DNA from: Flavobacteriia bacterium
GTDB taxonomy: Bacteria > Bacteroidota > Bacteroidia > Flavobacteriales_D > Crocinitomicaceae
NCBI GenBank assembly: GCA_947450325.1
Contig: CANFUT010000020.1
Coordinates: 1-64,000, forward strand
Length of the DNA: 64,000 bases
Reading direction: 5' to 3'
The notes under the pieces were generated by a model that was given only the letters and a program-made list of their open reading frames with translations, did not search any database and was not told the DNA's origin. Positions 34,237-42,251 of the stretch are shown here, piece by piece (within the stretch, counting starts at the first letter, position 1; each line of letters begins with the position of its first letter). The position numbers were made by a program, and so were the translations under genes.

Positions 34237-35706
34237 ATGAAAAGATTATTATTACTCATTGGACTTTCAAGCAGCGTTGCTTTTGGTCAAAATACAATCA
34301 CTGTCACCAAAGCAGAATACCAACAGTTGAAAGCTTCAGGTTTGATAGATCAAAATGCAAGCTATAATTTTTCAGACCTTGCGTTTCCAAGCAATATCAA
34401 ATACGCGGGAACAATGGCGAAAAATGGAGTTTGCGATTGCATGGTTCCTTTGGATTCCACTTTCTTATTGGCGATACAACCAAATGACGATGCTTCGTCT
34501 GATTTAATCAATTTGCCATTTACTTTTGATTTTTACGGAAATCAATACAATTCGCTGTATATCAATAATAACGGAAATATTTCTTTCGTTTCTCCATACA
34601 TTACGTTCACACCAAATCCATTTCCAGATTCATCTTACAACATGATCGCGCCTTTTTGGGCAGATGTGGATACACGTGGACCTTTTGACAGCTTAGGTGT
34701 TCCGATGAGCGATGGTGGAAGTGTTTGGTACAAAATCACACCAACTTCACTGATTGTCAATTGGAATCAAGTAGGATATTTCAGCGGTCATACAGATTTA
34801 TTGTCTACTTTTCAATTAATCATTTCAAACGGTTCTGATTCTTTGGTTTCAGCAGGTGGAAACGTTTCTTTCTGTTACCAAGACATGCAATGGACAACTG
34901 GAGATGCATCTTCAGGAATTGGTGGTTTTGGCGGCGCCCCTGCAACTGTAGGTGTGAATGTTGGAAACGGAACAGATTTCTTCCAAGTGGGTCAATTTGA
35001 TCAAGGTGGAACTACTTTCGATGGTCCAATCAACATGAATGATGGCGTTGATTTCTTGGACGGTCAAGAAATTTATTTCAACGTGGCTGGAATGTCAACT
35101 ACCAACACACCACCGCTTTTGATTAGCAGCACAATTTGCGATACAATCGACGTTTACACAGGAGATACTTTACAAAAAAGTGGCAATTCAATGGATTTTG
35201 GTTTCGGAATCATGACTCCAGAAACGAATCAAACGATTGTTACAACTTATAATACAAATGCTCCAATCGGCGCTTTTTCTTATACTACAAACAACATTGG
35301 AAATCAGTTCTACAACGTGAATGCGACTTTCAATGCAGCAGGCGTTTCTCCAGGAATCTACACAGTTGATTTTACAGCAACAGACGATGGTTTCCCAGTT
35401 GGAATTACAACACAAAGATTTACATTCAATGTGATGTATTCAGCAACTGCAGGTTTGGATGAAAATAGCATGAATGAATTTTCAATTTTCCCAAATCCAA
35501 CGAATGATAAATTCAACATCAGTTTGAAAGCAGGAAACAGCAACGCAAGATTGATTTTGCAAGACGTAACTGGTAAAATCATGCTAGATCAAGCGATTCA
35601 AAACAACCAACAAATTGATTTATCAAATTACACTAACGGAATTTATTTTGCAACTATTCAATCTAACAACACGGTAATTGGTGTTCAAAGAGTAGTTAAG
35701 AAATAG
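34237..35706 (+). CDS. T9SS cargo with nidogen-like domain
   Basis: 489-residue secreted protein. Signal peptide MKRLLLLIGLSSSVAFGQ. After ~60 residues a nidogen-like (NIDO) region follows: LPFTFDFYGNQYNSLYINNNGNISF, MIAPFWADVDTRG and SVWYKITPTSLIVNWNQVGYF. The end is a type A type IX sorting domain (FSIFPNPTNDKFNIS ... LILQDVTGKIML ... QIDLSNYTNGIYFATIQ ... GVQRVVKK). Such proteins cross the outer membrane by T9SS and are attached or released. Function probably adhesive or structural, inferred from the domain. Confidence 0.9.
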   Translation: MKRLLLLIGLSSSVAFGQNTITVTKAEYQQLKASGLIDQNASYNFSDLAFPSNIKYAGTMAKNGVCDCMVPLDSTFLLAIQPNDDASSDLINLPFTFDFYGNQYNSLYINNNGNISFVSPYITFTPNPFPDSSYNMIAPFWADVDTRGPFDSLGVPMSDGGSVWYKITPTSLIVNWNQVGYFSGHTDLLSTFQLIISNGSDSLVSAGGNVSFCYQDMQWTTGDASSGIGGFGGAPATVGVNVGNGTDFFQVGQFDQGGTTFDGPINMNDGVDFLDGQEIYFNVAGMSTTNTPPLLISSTICDTIDVYTGDTLQKSGNSMDFGFGIMTPETNQTIVTTYNTNAPIGAFSYTTNNIGNQFYNVNATFNAAGVSPGIYTVDFTATDDGFPVGITTQRFTFNVMYSATAGLDENSMNEFSIFPNPTNDKFNISLKAGNSNARLILQDVTGKIMLDQAIQNNQQIDLSNYTNGIYFATIQSNNTVIGVQRVVKK

Positions 35707-35730
35707 TAAATCAAAAATGTATATTCAGGA

Positions 35731-35756
35731 AGCGAGGGGAAACTCTCGCTTTTTTT
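35731..35756 (+). terminator. Terminator after T9SS cargo gene
   Basis: AGCGAG (35731-35736) with CTCGCT (35745-35750), loop of eight, followed by T-run to 35756. Lies between convergent genes. Confidence 0.75.
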
Positions 35757-35767
35757 ATGCGCAAAGT

Positions 35768-37195
35768 TTATCCTTCTTTCACTTTCGTCTTTGTGCGCAA
35801 TCCCCAAACTACTTCGCCAGCGTATTTTCTCGTTTTTTCAAGATCAACAATCGGCGCGGGATAATCTTTGCCAATTTCACAATTGAATAATTCTTGTTCC
35901 ATTGCGCTCAATTTCCAAGGTTCATGAATCAAATTCGCGGGAACATCACTTAATTCTGGAACCCACTTTTTGATGAAAATGCCTTCAGCATCGTGCTTTT
36001 CAGAATTTCGAATAGGATTGTAGATGCGGATGATATTTGTTCCCGTTGCGCCAGCTTGCATTTGCAATTGCGGATAATGAATGCCCGGCTCGTAATCCAA
36101 AAATTGTCGCGCCAAAAAATGCAAATCCCGCCAATCTTGCCATAAGTTGAAAACGAAAAACGAAACAACCATGGCGCGCATTCTGAAATTCAAAAAACCC
36201 GTTGCTACCAAACTGCGAATCGAAGCATCCACAATGGGAACGCCCGTTTTGCCCGACTGCCAAGCCAAAATAAACGCTTCATTTTTGGGTTTTTCTACCG
36301 CGTCGTATTTTTTCAAAATAGAATGAAATTCGATATGCACGTTCAATTCTAACTTTTGAATAAAATGGCAATGCCAATGCAATCTAGAAACAAAATTGTC
36401 AATGTCGCGCTTGTTTTTGGACGATTTGTAATGTTGCTGCGTGTATTGATAAACCATGCGCATGCTGATATTTCCGTAGGTCAAATAGGGCGACAATCGA
36501 CTGCAACCTTTGCGACTCAATTCTGGTTTTGAAATGTGTTGGCTGTAATTCTGCACCCGAGATTTCAGAAAACTGTTCAAATATTTCCACGCCCAAGTTT
36601 CGCCACCTTGCTGAAAATTTGGGTCGTGCTGCGTGATATTTTCTGGCAATTTTTCACCGCAATTGGTTTGGTAAAATGTTTCATCCAAAGACAAAATATT
36701 GCCGCCTGATTCAGCAATCATTTGTGGCGGTGCGGTCATTCTTTCTTCCCAAATTTTTCCCCAATCGCGCAAATATTTGAGTCTTCGCACCACGGCATTG
36801 GTCGGAAATTCTTGCCAATTTATGGCGTTTTCTCTGCAAAATCGACCTACGCTTTTGTCTCTGTCGAAAGTGAAATTGGTTCCAGTTTCTTCGTGAGAAA
36901 AGATGTTTACAACTTCGAATTGCGCCGATATCGCATTCAAAACCGGAATTATTTCTTGGTGGAAAATGTAGATTTTCGCATTTCTTTCATCCAATTTGGA
37001 TTGCATGTCTTGCAAAGATTCATACACAAATCGCCAATGACGCACATCGCTGTCTTCGCAAGCCATCACCGAAGGCTCGAAACAATACAGAAGCAAAGTC
37101 GGCAAATTATCTTCCCAAGCAGCACAAAGCGGCGCGTGATCTGTGAACCGCAAATCTCGCTTAAACCAAACTATGTTAATTCGCTGTTTTTCCAT
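35768..37195 (-). CDS. Photolyase/cryptochrome family protein
   Basis: 475-residue FAD flavoprotein that repairs UV-made pyrimidine dimers or senses blue light. N-terminal photolyase domain starts INIVWFKRDLRFTDHAPL; the C-terminal FAD-binding part carries KGCSRLSPYLTYGNISMRMVY, WHCHFIQKLE, WQSGKTGVPIVDASIRSLVATGFLNFRMRAMVVSF and DYEPGIHYPQLQMQAGATGTN, with IYNPIRNSEKHDAEGIFIKKWVPEL near the end. The asparagine usual for DNA photolyases lies in the region LNFRMR. Subclass (CPD, 6-4, DASH) not assigned from memory. No light-related neighbours. Confidence 0.9.
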   Translation of the reverse strand: MEKQRINIVWFKRDLRFTDHAPLCAAWEDNLPTLLLYCFEPSVMACEDSDVRHWRFVYESLQDMQSKLDERNAKIYIFHQEIIPVLNAISAQFEVVNIFSHEETGTNFTFDRDKSVGRFCRENAINWQEFPTNAVVRRLKYLRDWGKIWEERMTAPPQMIAESGGNILSLDETFYQTNCGEKLPENITQHDPNFQQGGETWAWKYLNSFLKSRVQNYSQHISKPELSRKGCSRLSPYLTYGNISMRMVYQYTQQHYKSSKNKRDIDNFVSRLHWHCHFIQKLELNVHIEFHSILKKYDAVEKPKNEAFILAWQSGKTGVPIVDASIRSLVATGFLNFRMRAMVVSFFVFNLWQDWRDLHFLARQFLDYEPGIHYPQLQMQAGATGTNIIRIYNPIRNSEKHDAEGIFIKKWVPELSDVPANLIHEPWKLSAMEQELFNCEIGKDYPAPIVDLEKTRKYAGEVVWGLRTKTKVKEG

Positions 37196-37311
37196 GGATG
37201 AACTAGGTTAGCGTAACATTCAAATAGGCAAAATGTTTGAAGTTGAAGCGTCGTTTTTTTCTTTTTCGGTATAAAAAGACCTTCGTAGATTGCTTTATTC
37301 AATGATTCATT

Positions 37312-37319
37312 TAAATTTG
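37312..37319 (+). promoter_or_regulatory. Possible -7 box of tdh
   Basis: TAAATTTG matches TAnnTTTG, with ATTG 19 bp upstream (37289-37292) as a partial -33 box. The predicted start (~37323) falls 15 nt before the ATG at 37338 and after an in-frame codon at 37290. Confidence 0.4.
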
Positions 37320-37337
37320 TACAACAATCGAAAAAGA

Positions 37338-38291
37338 ATGAAAAAAATATTGGTAATCGGTGCTTGTGGACAAATTGGTACCGAACTCGTTTTGGCTTTG
37401 AGAACCCGTTTTGGTCAAGATAATGTGGTCGCTGCTGACGTAAAACCTGAAGCTACTGACGCTTTGAAATCAGGACCTTACAAGCAACTCGATGCGCTTG
37501 ACAAAGAAAACGTTCGCGCCTACATCATCGATAACCAAATCAATGAAGTTTATTTGTTGGCCGCTTTGTTGTCTGCAACCGCTGAAAAAAATCCAGATTT
37601 TGCTTGGAAATTAAACATGGAAGGTTTGTTCACGATTCTTGATTTAGCCAAAGAAGGACACATTCAAAAAATATTTTGGCCAAGCTCGATTGCTGTTTTC
37701 GGACCAACAACTCCAAGAGATTTGACTCCACAATATACTGTCATGGAACCAACTACGGTTTACGGAATTTCCAAACAAGCGGGAGAAAGATGGTGTGAAT
37801 ATTACTACAACAAATTTGGCGTAGATGTGCGAAGCATCCGCTATCCAGGATTGATTTCTTACACGAGTCTGCCAGGCGGCGGAACAACAGATTACGCCGT
37901 TGACATTTTCTACAACGCCAAAAAATCAGGAAAATACACTTCCTTTTTGAATAGCGAAAGTGCGTTGCCAATGATGTACATGGAAGATGCCATTCGTGCC
38001 ACCATTGAATTGATGGAAGCACCGAAAGAAGAAGTGAAAATCAGATCAAGTTATAACTTGGCAGGAATCAGTTTTACTCCAGCAACCTTGGCTGAGGCGA
38101 TTCAAAAACATTTACCAGATTTTACGTTTGATTATGCGCCAGATTTCAGACAAGCGATTGCTGACAGTTGGCCAAATTCAATTGATGATTCTGCTGCAGC
38201 CAACGATTGGCATTGGAAATTGAAATTCGATTTGGAAGCGATGGTTAAAATTATGTTGGAAAACGTCGATATTTCAAAATTGGAGAATTAA
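37338..38291 (+). CDS. tdh: L-threonine 3-dehydrogenase, SDR (epimerase-like) type
   Basis: NAD-dependent enzyme oxidising threonine to 2-amino-3-ketobutyrate. 317 residues of the extended short-chain dehydrogenase fold: dinucleotide loop GACGQIG (8-14), catalytic Tyr142 and Lys146 in TTVYGISKQAGE, plus RSIRYPGLISYTSLPGGGTTDYAVDIFYNA, which I associate with the UDP-galactose-4-epimerase-like threonine dehydrogenase of Bacteroidota rather than the zinc MDR enzyme of E. coli. Its product is the substrate of Kbl, encoded 13 kb upstream. Start at 37338; the in-frame codon at 37290 precedes the promoter-like box. Confidence 0.9.
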   Translation: MKKILVIGACGQIGTELVLALRTRFGQDNVVAADVKPEATDALKSGPYKQLDALDKENVRAYIIDNQINEVYLLAALLSATAEKNPDFAWKLNMEGLFTILDLAKEGHIQKIFWPSSIAVFGPTTPRDLTPQYTVMEPTTVYGISKQAGERWCEYYYNKFGVDVRSIRYPGLISYTSLPGGGTTDYAVDIFYNAKKSGKYTSFLNSESALPMMYMEDAIRATIELMEAPKEEVKIRSSYNLAGISFTPATLAEAIQKHLPDFTFDYAPDFRQAIADSWPNSIDDSAAANDWHWKLKFDLEAMVKIMLENVDISKLEN

Positions 38292-38335
38292 AACAATTTT
38301 TTTCGTATCTTCCACTCGTTTATCACTAATCAGAC

Positions 38336-39211
38336 ATGTTAAAAGGTTTCATTTTTTTCGTATTTTTCTTCAGCTTTTTTGCTGAAACAGCCCTTTTTGC
38401 TAGCGCGCAAGTAAATCAAAATGATGAGATTAACAAAAGAAGCGCTGATGGAAAAAAACAAGGAAAATGGATTTATTACGGTCAAGATCGACCAAGTGAA
38501 GGTTTTCCAGCAAAAGGAAAAATTGAGGAAGGTGAATACAAAGATGACCGCAGAGTTGGACTTTGGATCATGTATCACAACGATGGCGTTACACCAAAAT
38601 TAAAAGGTGAATACAACAACAATCGACCAAGCGGAAAATACGTCAAATACCACTCAAATGGAAGAATCAAAGAAATTGGAAATTACGAAGACGGCGTTTA
38701 CAGTGATTCTTTGAAAATGTATCATCCCAATGGAAAATTGGAATATGAGGCTTCATACAACAGTACCGGAAAAGAAAATGGAAAAGTCAGATTTTTCTAT
38801 CCAAACGGTCAAGTTGAATATGAATACACTGCTATGAATGGCGTTGCAAGTGGAAAAGCAACACGCTATTACGAAAATGGCGACATCAAAGAAATGATTG
38901 AATACAACAGCGATGGAACTTTGAAAAACAGTGTCGAGAAAGAAATGGAAAGACCTAAAGTAAAAGTGGCTAGTCCAACTGTTGCTGCTGAAACCGCACC
39001 AAAAATCACCAAACCAATTGTCAAAAACGGCAAGTTTCAACCGAATGGTTACAACAAAGTGTATAACGTTGACGGCGAAATTTGGCAAGACGGCGATTTC
39101 AAAGAAGGAAAACTTTTTAATGGAAAAGTCTATGTTTACGACCGAGACGGAATTCTATTGAAAGTAAAGGTTTTCAAAAATGGCGTTTATCATTCAGATG
39201 GACAATTGTAA
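38336..39211 (+). CDS. MORN-variant (YwqK-like) secreted protein
   Basis: 291 residues: signal peptide (to about residue 24, FASAQ), then MORN-variant repeats such as GKWIYYG, GEYKDDRRVGLWIMYHNDG, GEYNNNRPSGKYVKYHSNGRIKEIGNY, KMYHPNGKLEYEASY, VRFFYPNGQVEYEY and TRYYENGDIKEM, and a final divergent unit (GEIWQDGDFKEGKLFNGKVYVYDRDG). In databases these repeats are labelled toxin-antitoxin YwqK antitoxin, but here with a signal peptide and no toxin neighbour a role in the envelope is more likely. Function unknown. Convergent with ispD (7-bp gap). Confidence 0.82.
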   Translation: MLKGFIFFVFFFSFFAETALFASAQVNQNDEINKRSADGKKQGKWIYYGQDRPSEGFPAKGKIEEGEYKDDRRVGLWIMYHNDGVTPKLKGEYNNNRPSGKYVKYHSNGRIKEIGNYEDGVYSDSLKMYHPNGKLEYEASYNSTGKENGKVRFFYPNGQVEYEYTAMNGVASGKATRYYENGDIKEMIEYNSDGTLKNSVEKEMERPKVKVASPTVAAETAPKITKPIVKNGKFQPNGYNKVYNVDGEIWQDGDFKEGKLFNGKVYVYDRDGILLKVKVFKNGVYHSDGQL

Positions 39212-39218
39212 AAAGCGA

Positions 39219-39890
39219 TTAAAGCTTTTCTGTACGCATTAATATTTCTGCCAATTGCAAATCAACGGGCGTTGTAATTTTGATATTGCCATCATTTCCG
39301 TCAATTAAATGAATTTGAATTCCCATGGCTTCTACTAGAGAAGCGTCATCTGTTATTGCGGAGTGATAGGTTTGTTTGTAGGCTTTTTTCAAAATATCTG
39401 CGGTAAAACATTGTGGCGTTTGCACCAATCGATATTCGCTTCTTACGAGCGCCGTTGAGCTATGATTTTCGAGTTTTCGCAAAGATTCTTTTACTTCCAC
39501 AACTGGAATTGCATTTCCTTTGGCTTTAGCTGTGTGAAAACATTTTTCAATGGTTGAAATACTCACCAATGGTCGGACGCCGTCGTGCACAGCAATTAAT
39601 TCTCCATGAGCAATTTGCAAAGCATTTTGAATAGAGTGAAAACGTTCTTTTCCGCCGTCAATGATTTCATGAGAAATATCAAAATCGGCATTGTAACAAC
39701 ATTCTTCCCAGTAATCTTTCCATTCATTTGGCAAAGTGAGGATGATTTGCGCATGATTGTCGAATTGATAAAACCGCTCAATCGCATGCATCAAAACTGG
39801 CTTTCCGGCCAACAAAAGAAACTGTTTAGGGATTTCACTTCCCATTCTTTTGCCAATTCCTCCAGCTGTTATGATGATTGTATGCTTCAT
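39219..39890 (-). CDS. ispD: 2-C-methyl-D-erythritol 4-phosphate cytidylyltransferase
   Basis: Third step of the MEP isoprenoid pathway, joining CTP to MEP. 223 residues from the ATG at 39890 (MKHTIIITAGGIGKRMGSEIPKQF, the nucleotide-binding signature), followed by VLMHAIERF, AVHDGVRPLVS, VEVKESLRK, QTPQCFTADILKKAY and TDDASLVEAMGIQIHLIDG. An in-frame ATG at 39914 would add eight residues before the family start. Confidence 0.93.
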   Translation of the reverse strand: MKHTIIITAGGIGKRMGSEIPKQFLLLAGKPVLMHAIERFYQFDNHAQIILTLPNEWKDYWEECCYNADFDISHEIIDGGKERFHSIQNALQIAHGELIAVHDGVRPLVSISTIEKCFHTAKAKGNAIPVVEVKESLRKLENHSSTALVRSEYRLVQTPQCFTADILKKAYKQTYHSAITDDASLVEAMGIQIHLIDGNDGNIKITTPVDLQLAEILMRTEKL

Positions 39891-39912
39891 GATTTTACAA
39901 ATTTTGACAAAC

Positions 39913-39941
39913 AAAAAAAGGTTGCCTAATTATGACAACCT
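39913..39941 (-). terminator. Terminator of the small membrane-protein gene
   Basis: AGGTTG (39919-39924) with CAACCT (39936-39941); on the minus strand this is followed by a T-run (plus A-run 39913-39919). It ends the transcript from 40151 just before ispD begins. Confidence 0.7.
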
Positions 39942-39962
39942 CAAATTTATGTTTAAAATAAA

Positions 39963-40151
39963 TTAATTTTTCCCTTTGTCTTTAAATTCTTCTAAATTGA
40001 ATTTACGTTGTAAGTTCAACCAATAGAAAAGACCAATAAATCCAAGAACAATGCAAGAATAATTGAAAATATTACCAATATTATCGTAAAACATGCCTAA
40101 AAATGATTGTAAACCATCTCCGACTGACCACCATATTTCTCTTGAATTCAT
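39963..40151 (-). CDS. Small membrane protein, DUF6341-like
   Basis: 62 residues with an amphipathic N-terminal part (REIWWSVGDGLQSFLGMFYDNIGNIF) and one membrane helix (YSCIVLGFIGLFYWLNL), ending in a charged tail. Size, topology and position beside a DUF6427-like gene and purD match, from memory, the DUF6341 family of Flavobacteriales. Function unknown. Divergent from the DUF6427-like gene. Confidence 0.65.
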   Translation of the reverse strand: MNSREIWWSVGDGLQSFLGMFYDNIGNIFNYSCIVLGFIGLFYWLNLQRKFNLEEFKDKGKN

Positions 40152-40336
40152 AATTTCTATTTTTTAAACTTAGGACAAAGTAAAACATTTTTTAAGTAAT
40201 TATCAACATTCTTTATTAAAAAAGTGAATAACTAAATTAGAATGGAATTCTTCTAAATAAAAAGCGTGTAAAAAAGTCCGAAATAAGCAGATATTTGGCA
40301 GATAAAGCACAAAAAAAATGTTCTATCAGTTCGCTT

Positions 40337-40368
40337 TTTCGATAGCTTAACAGATTTCATTAACTTTG
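40337..40368 (+). promoter_or_regulatory. Promoter of DUF6427-like gene
   Basis: TTTC (40337-40340), 20-bp spacer, TAACTTTG (40361-40368). The predicted start is about 40372, only ~3 nt before the ATG at 40375, suggesting a nearly leaderless mRNA. Confidence 0.5.
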
Positions 40369-40374
40369 GCGTCC

Positions 40375-41361
40375 ATGATCAGAATATTTCTCGGAAATCA
40401 GTTGTTGGTATTGTTCTTATTGCCTTTGGTGATAGGAGGATATATCATGCTCAATAGCGGGATGTTAAGTTCTGAAACGATTTTCTTTGAAATTTCTCGA
40501 GAAATGGATTTGGGACTTTGGGGAAGTTTTACGCTTCCAAATTCAGTTGACTTGGGATTCGATTGGGTTCAATTCATTCCAGGGATTTTTGTATTGTTGA
40601 ATGCCTTGTTGCTCAATTTCTTGTTCAACATCAATACGTTTTACGACAAAAACACCTACGTCGTTTCGCTTCTTTATACCGTTTTAATGAGTTTTTATCA
40701 CTCATTTTATCAAATCGACGGTGTTCTCATTGCGCACACATTTTTGATTCTTTCTCTGTTTCAATTATTTGAATTGGAAAACAATTTAGATGGAAGAAAA
40801 ATCGCTTTCAATGCAGGTTTTCTTTATGGTTGCGCAGCAAGTTTTCATCCACCGTTGATTTTTGGTTTTCCGATGATTTGGTTCATGATTACTCGAATCA
40901 GGCCTTTTGTATTCAGAGAAACTTTTCTTTCTACCATTGGTTTCATCACTCCGCTGATTTATGGCTTCATCATGGTGCTTTGGAACAAAAATCAAATCAA
41001 TTGGAATTTCATTGAAACGTCTGTCAATTACACCCAAAAACAATTGTTGTTCTTGATTTCCATGGGACTTTTTGCCTTTTCTGCCTTGCTGAGTTTGTGG
41101 GGAATTAGAATCAAAAACGCCAAAAGTTCTATCCGTTTTAGAAAATTAACTGCGATTATATTCCTGTTTTTATTCATCGGAATTGGCTTGGGAACAGTAG
41201 AAATTTTATTTTTAAAACAATACGAATGGTTTAGTTTTGGAATGATTGCGTTGGTACTTTTTCTGCCATTTTCATTCTTTCATAAATCGACTCACATGTT
41301 TGCGACCATCCTTTTTTACGCTACTTTTTTCTTCTCAATAGGCAAGTTTTTTATCAAATAA
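40375..41361 (+). CDS. Multi-spanning membrane protein, DUF6427-like
   Basis: 328 residues with about nine hydrophobic helices, beginning MIRIFLGNQLLVLFLLPLVIGGYIML. Features such as LLYTVLMSFYHSFYQIDGVLIAHTFLILSLFQLFEL and FLYGCAASFHPPLIFGFPMIWFMI recall the Bacteroidota family DUF6427, usually encoded next to DUF6341 and purD as here. Role unknown. ATG at 40375 preferred over the in-frame TTG at 40366, which lies inside the -7 box. Confidence 0.7.
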   Translation: MIRIFLGNQLLVLFLLPLVIGGYIMLNSGMLSSETIFFEISREMDLGLWGSFTLPNSVDLGFDWVQFIPGIFVLLNALLLNFLFNINTFYDKNTYVVSLLYTVLMSFYHSFYQIDGVLIAHTFLILSLFQLFELENNLDGRKIAFNAGFLYGCAASFHPPLIFGFPMIWFMITRIRPFVFRETFLSTIGFITPLIYGFIMVLWNKNQINWNFIETSVNYTQKQLLFLISMGLFAFSALLSLWGIRIKNAKSSIRFRKLTAIIFLFLFIGIGLGTVEILFLKQYEWFSFGMIALVLFLPFSFFHKSTHMFATILFYATFFFSIGKFFIK

Positions 41362-41465
41362 GGAGTAAAAAAGTACCTAAATACAACATTGATTTCTAAA
41401 TTATACATTGGAATTTTCGTTCAAAAAAAAGTCAAAATTATCGTTTCAGATGGCTTTGAAATGAC

Positions 41466-41473
41466 TACTTTTG
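41466..41473 (+). promoter_or_regulatory. Possible -7 box of purQ
   Basis: TACTTTTG fits TAnnTTTG; TTTC 18 bp upstream is a partial -33 box. Predicted start about 41477 gives a 47-nt leader. Confidence 0.35.
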
Positions 41474-41523
41474 TATCAATTTTTAAGAAGTAATTCTTAC
41501 AGTTCAAAAATAAATTGATACAC

Positions 41524-42210
41524 ATGAAATTTGGTGTTGTTACATTCCCTGGTTCAAATTGCGATGAAGACATGGTTTACGTGTTGGAAACTTTGATGGG
41601 ACAAAAAGTAGAAAAACTTTGGCACAAAGAAGCCGATTTAAGAGGCGTTGATTTTGTGGTTCTTCCAGGTGGATTTTCCTACGGAGATTACTTGCGTTCT
41701 GGTGCAATTGCCAAACTTTCTCCAATCATGGGAGAAGTTATCAATCATGCAAACAAAGGCGGATATGTATTGGGAGTCTGCAACGGTTTTCAAATTTTGA
41801 CAGAATCAGGTTTGTTGGATGGCGCTTTGTTGCACAACAACAATCAGAAATTCATTTGTAAAAATGTTTATCTAAAACCTGCTTCAAACGATTCTGCAAT
41901 CACGAAAGATTTAGACTTAAATCGCGCTTATCAAATTCCAATCGCTCATGGCGAAGGAAGATTTTATGCAGGTGAAGATACTTTGAAAAAAATCTATGAC
42001 AACAACCAAGTCATTTTTCAATATTGTTCTGAAAATGGTGAAATCGCACCAGAGTTCAATCCAAATGGAGCAGTCAACAACATCGCTGGAATTCGCAATG
42101 TTGGGAAAAATGTTTTCGGAATGATGCCGCATCCAGAAAGAGCAGCAGATCAAGCGCTGAATAATGAAGATGGAAAAATCCTTTTCGAATCGTTATTGAA
42201 AAATTGCTAA
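41524..42210 (+). CDS. purQ: Phosphoribosylformylglycinamidine synthase, glutaminase subunit
   Basis: Releases ammonia from glutamine for the fourth step of purine synthesis, working with PurL and PurS. 228 residues, class I glutamine amidotransferase: start MKFGVVTFPGSNCDEDMVYVL, FVVLPGGFSYGDYLRSGAIAKLSP, nucleophile Cys in GVCNGFQILTESGLL, and HPERAAD near the end carrying the catalytic His/Glu. purD follows after 41 bp. PurL and PurS are not in the window. ATG at 41524 preferred to the in-frame TTG at 41515. Confidence 0.94.
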   Translation: MKFGVVTFPGSNCDEDMVYVLETLMGQKVEKLWHKEADLRGVDFVVLPGGFSYGDYLRSGAIAKLSPIMGEVINHANKGGYVLGVCNGFQILTESGLLDGALLHNNNQKFICKNVYLKPASNDSAITKDLDLNRAYQIPIAHGEGRFYAGEDTLKKIYDNNQVIFQYCSENGEIAPEFNPNGAVNNIAGIRNVGKNVFGMMPHPERAADQALNNEDGKILFESLLKNC

Positions 42211-42251
42211 TCTAAATTACAGATTTTACCGAATTCAATTTCCAATCAATT

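Noticed and set aside
36722-37201. 159-residue open frame on the plus strand inside the photolyase gene
   Set aside because: It is antisense to a well-supported photolyase N-terminus, has no recognisable domain and arises from codon bias on the other strand.
38336-39211. Toxin-antitoxin system suggested by the YwqK antitoxin label
   Set aside because: The protein has a signal peptide and MORN-variant repeats and no toxin gene lies next to it; the label is a database habit.
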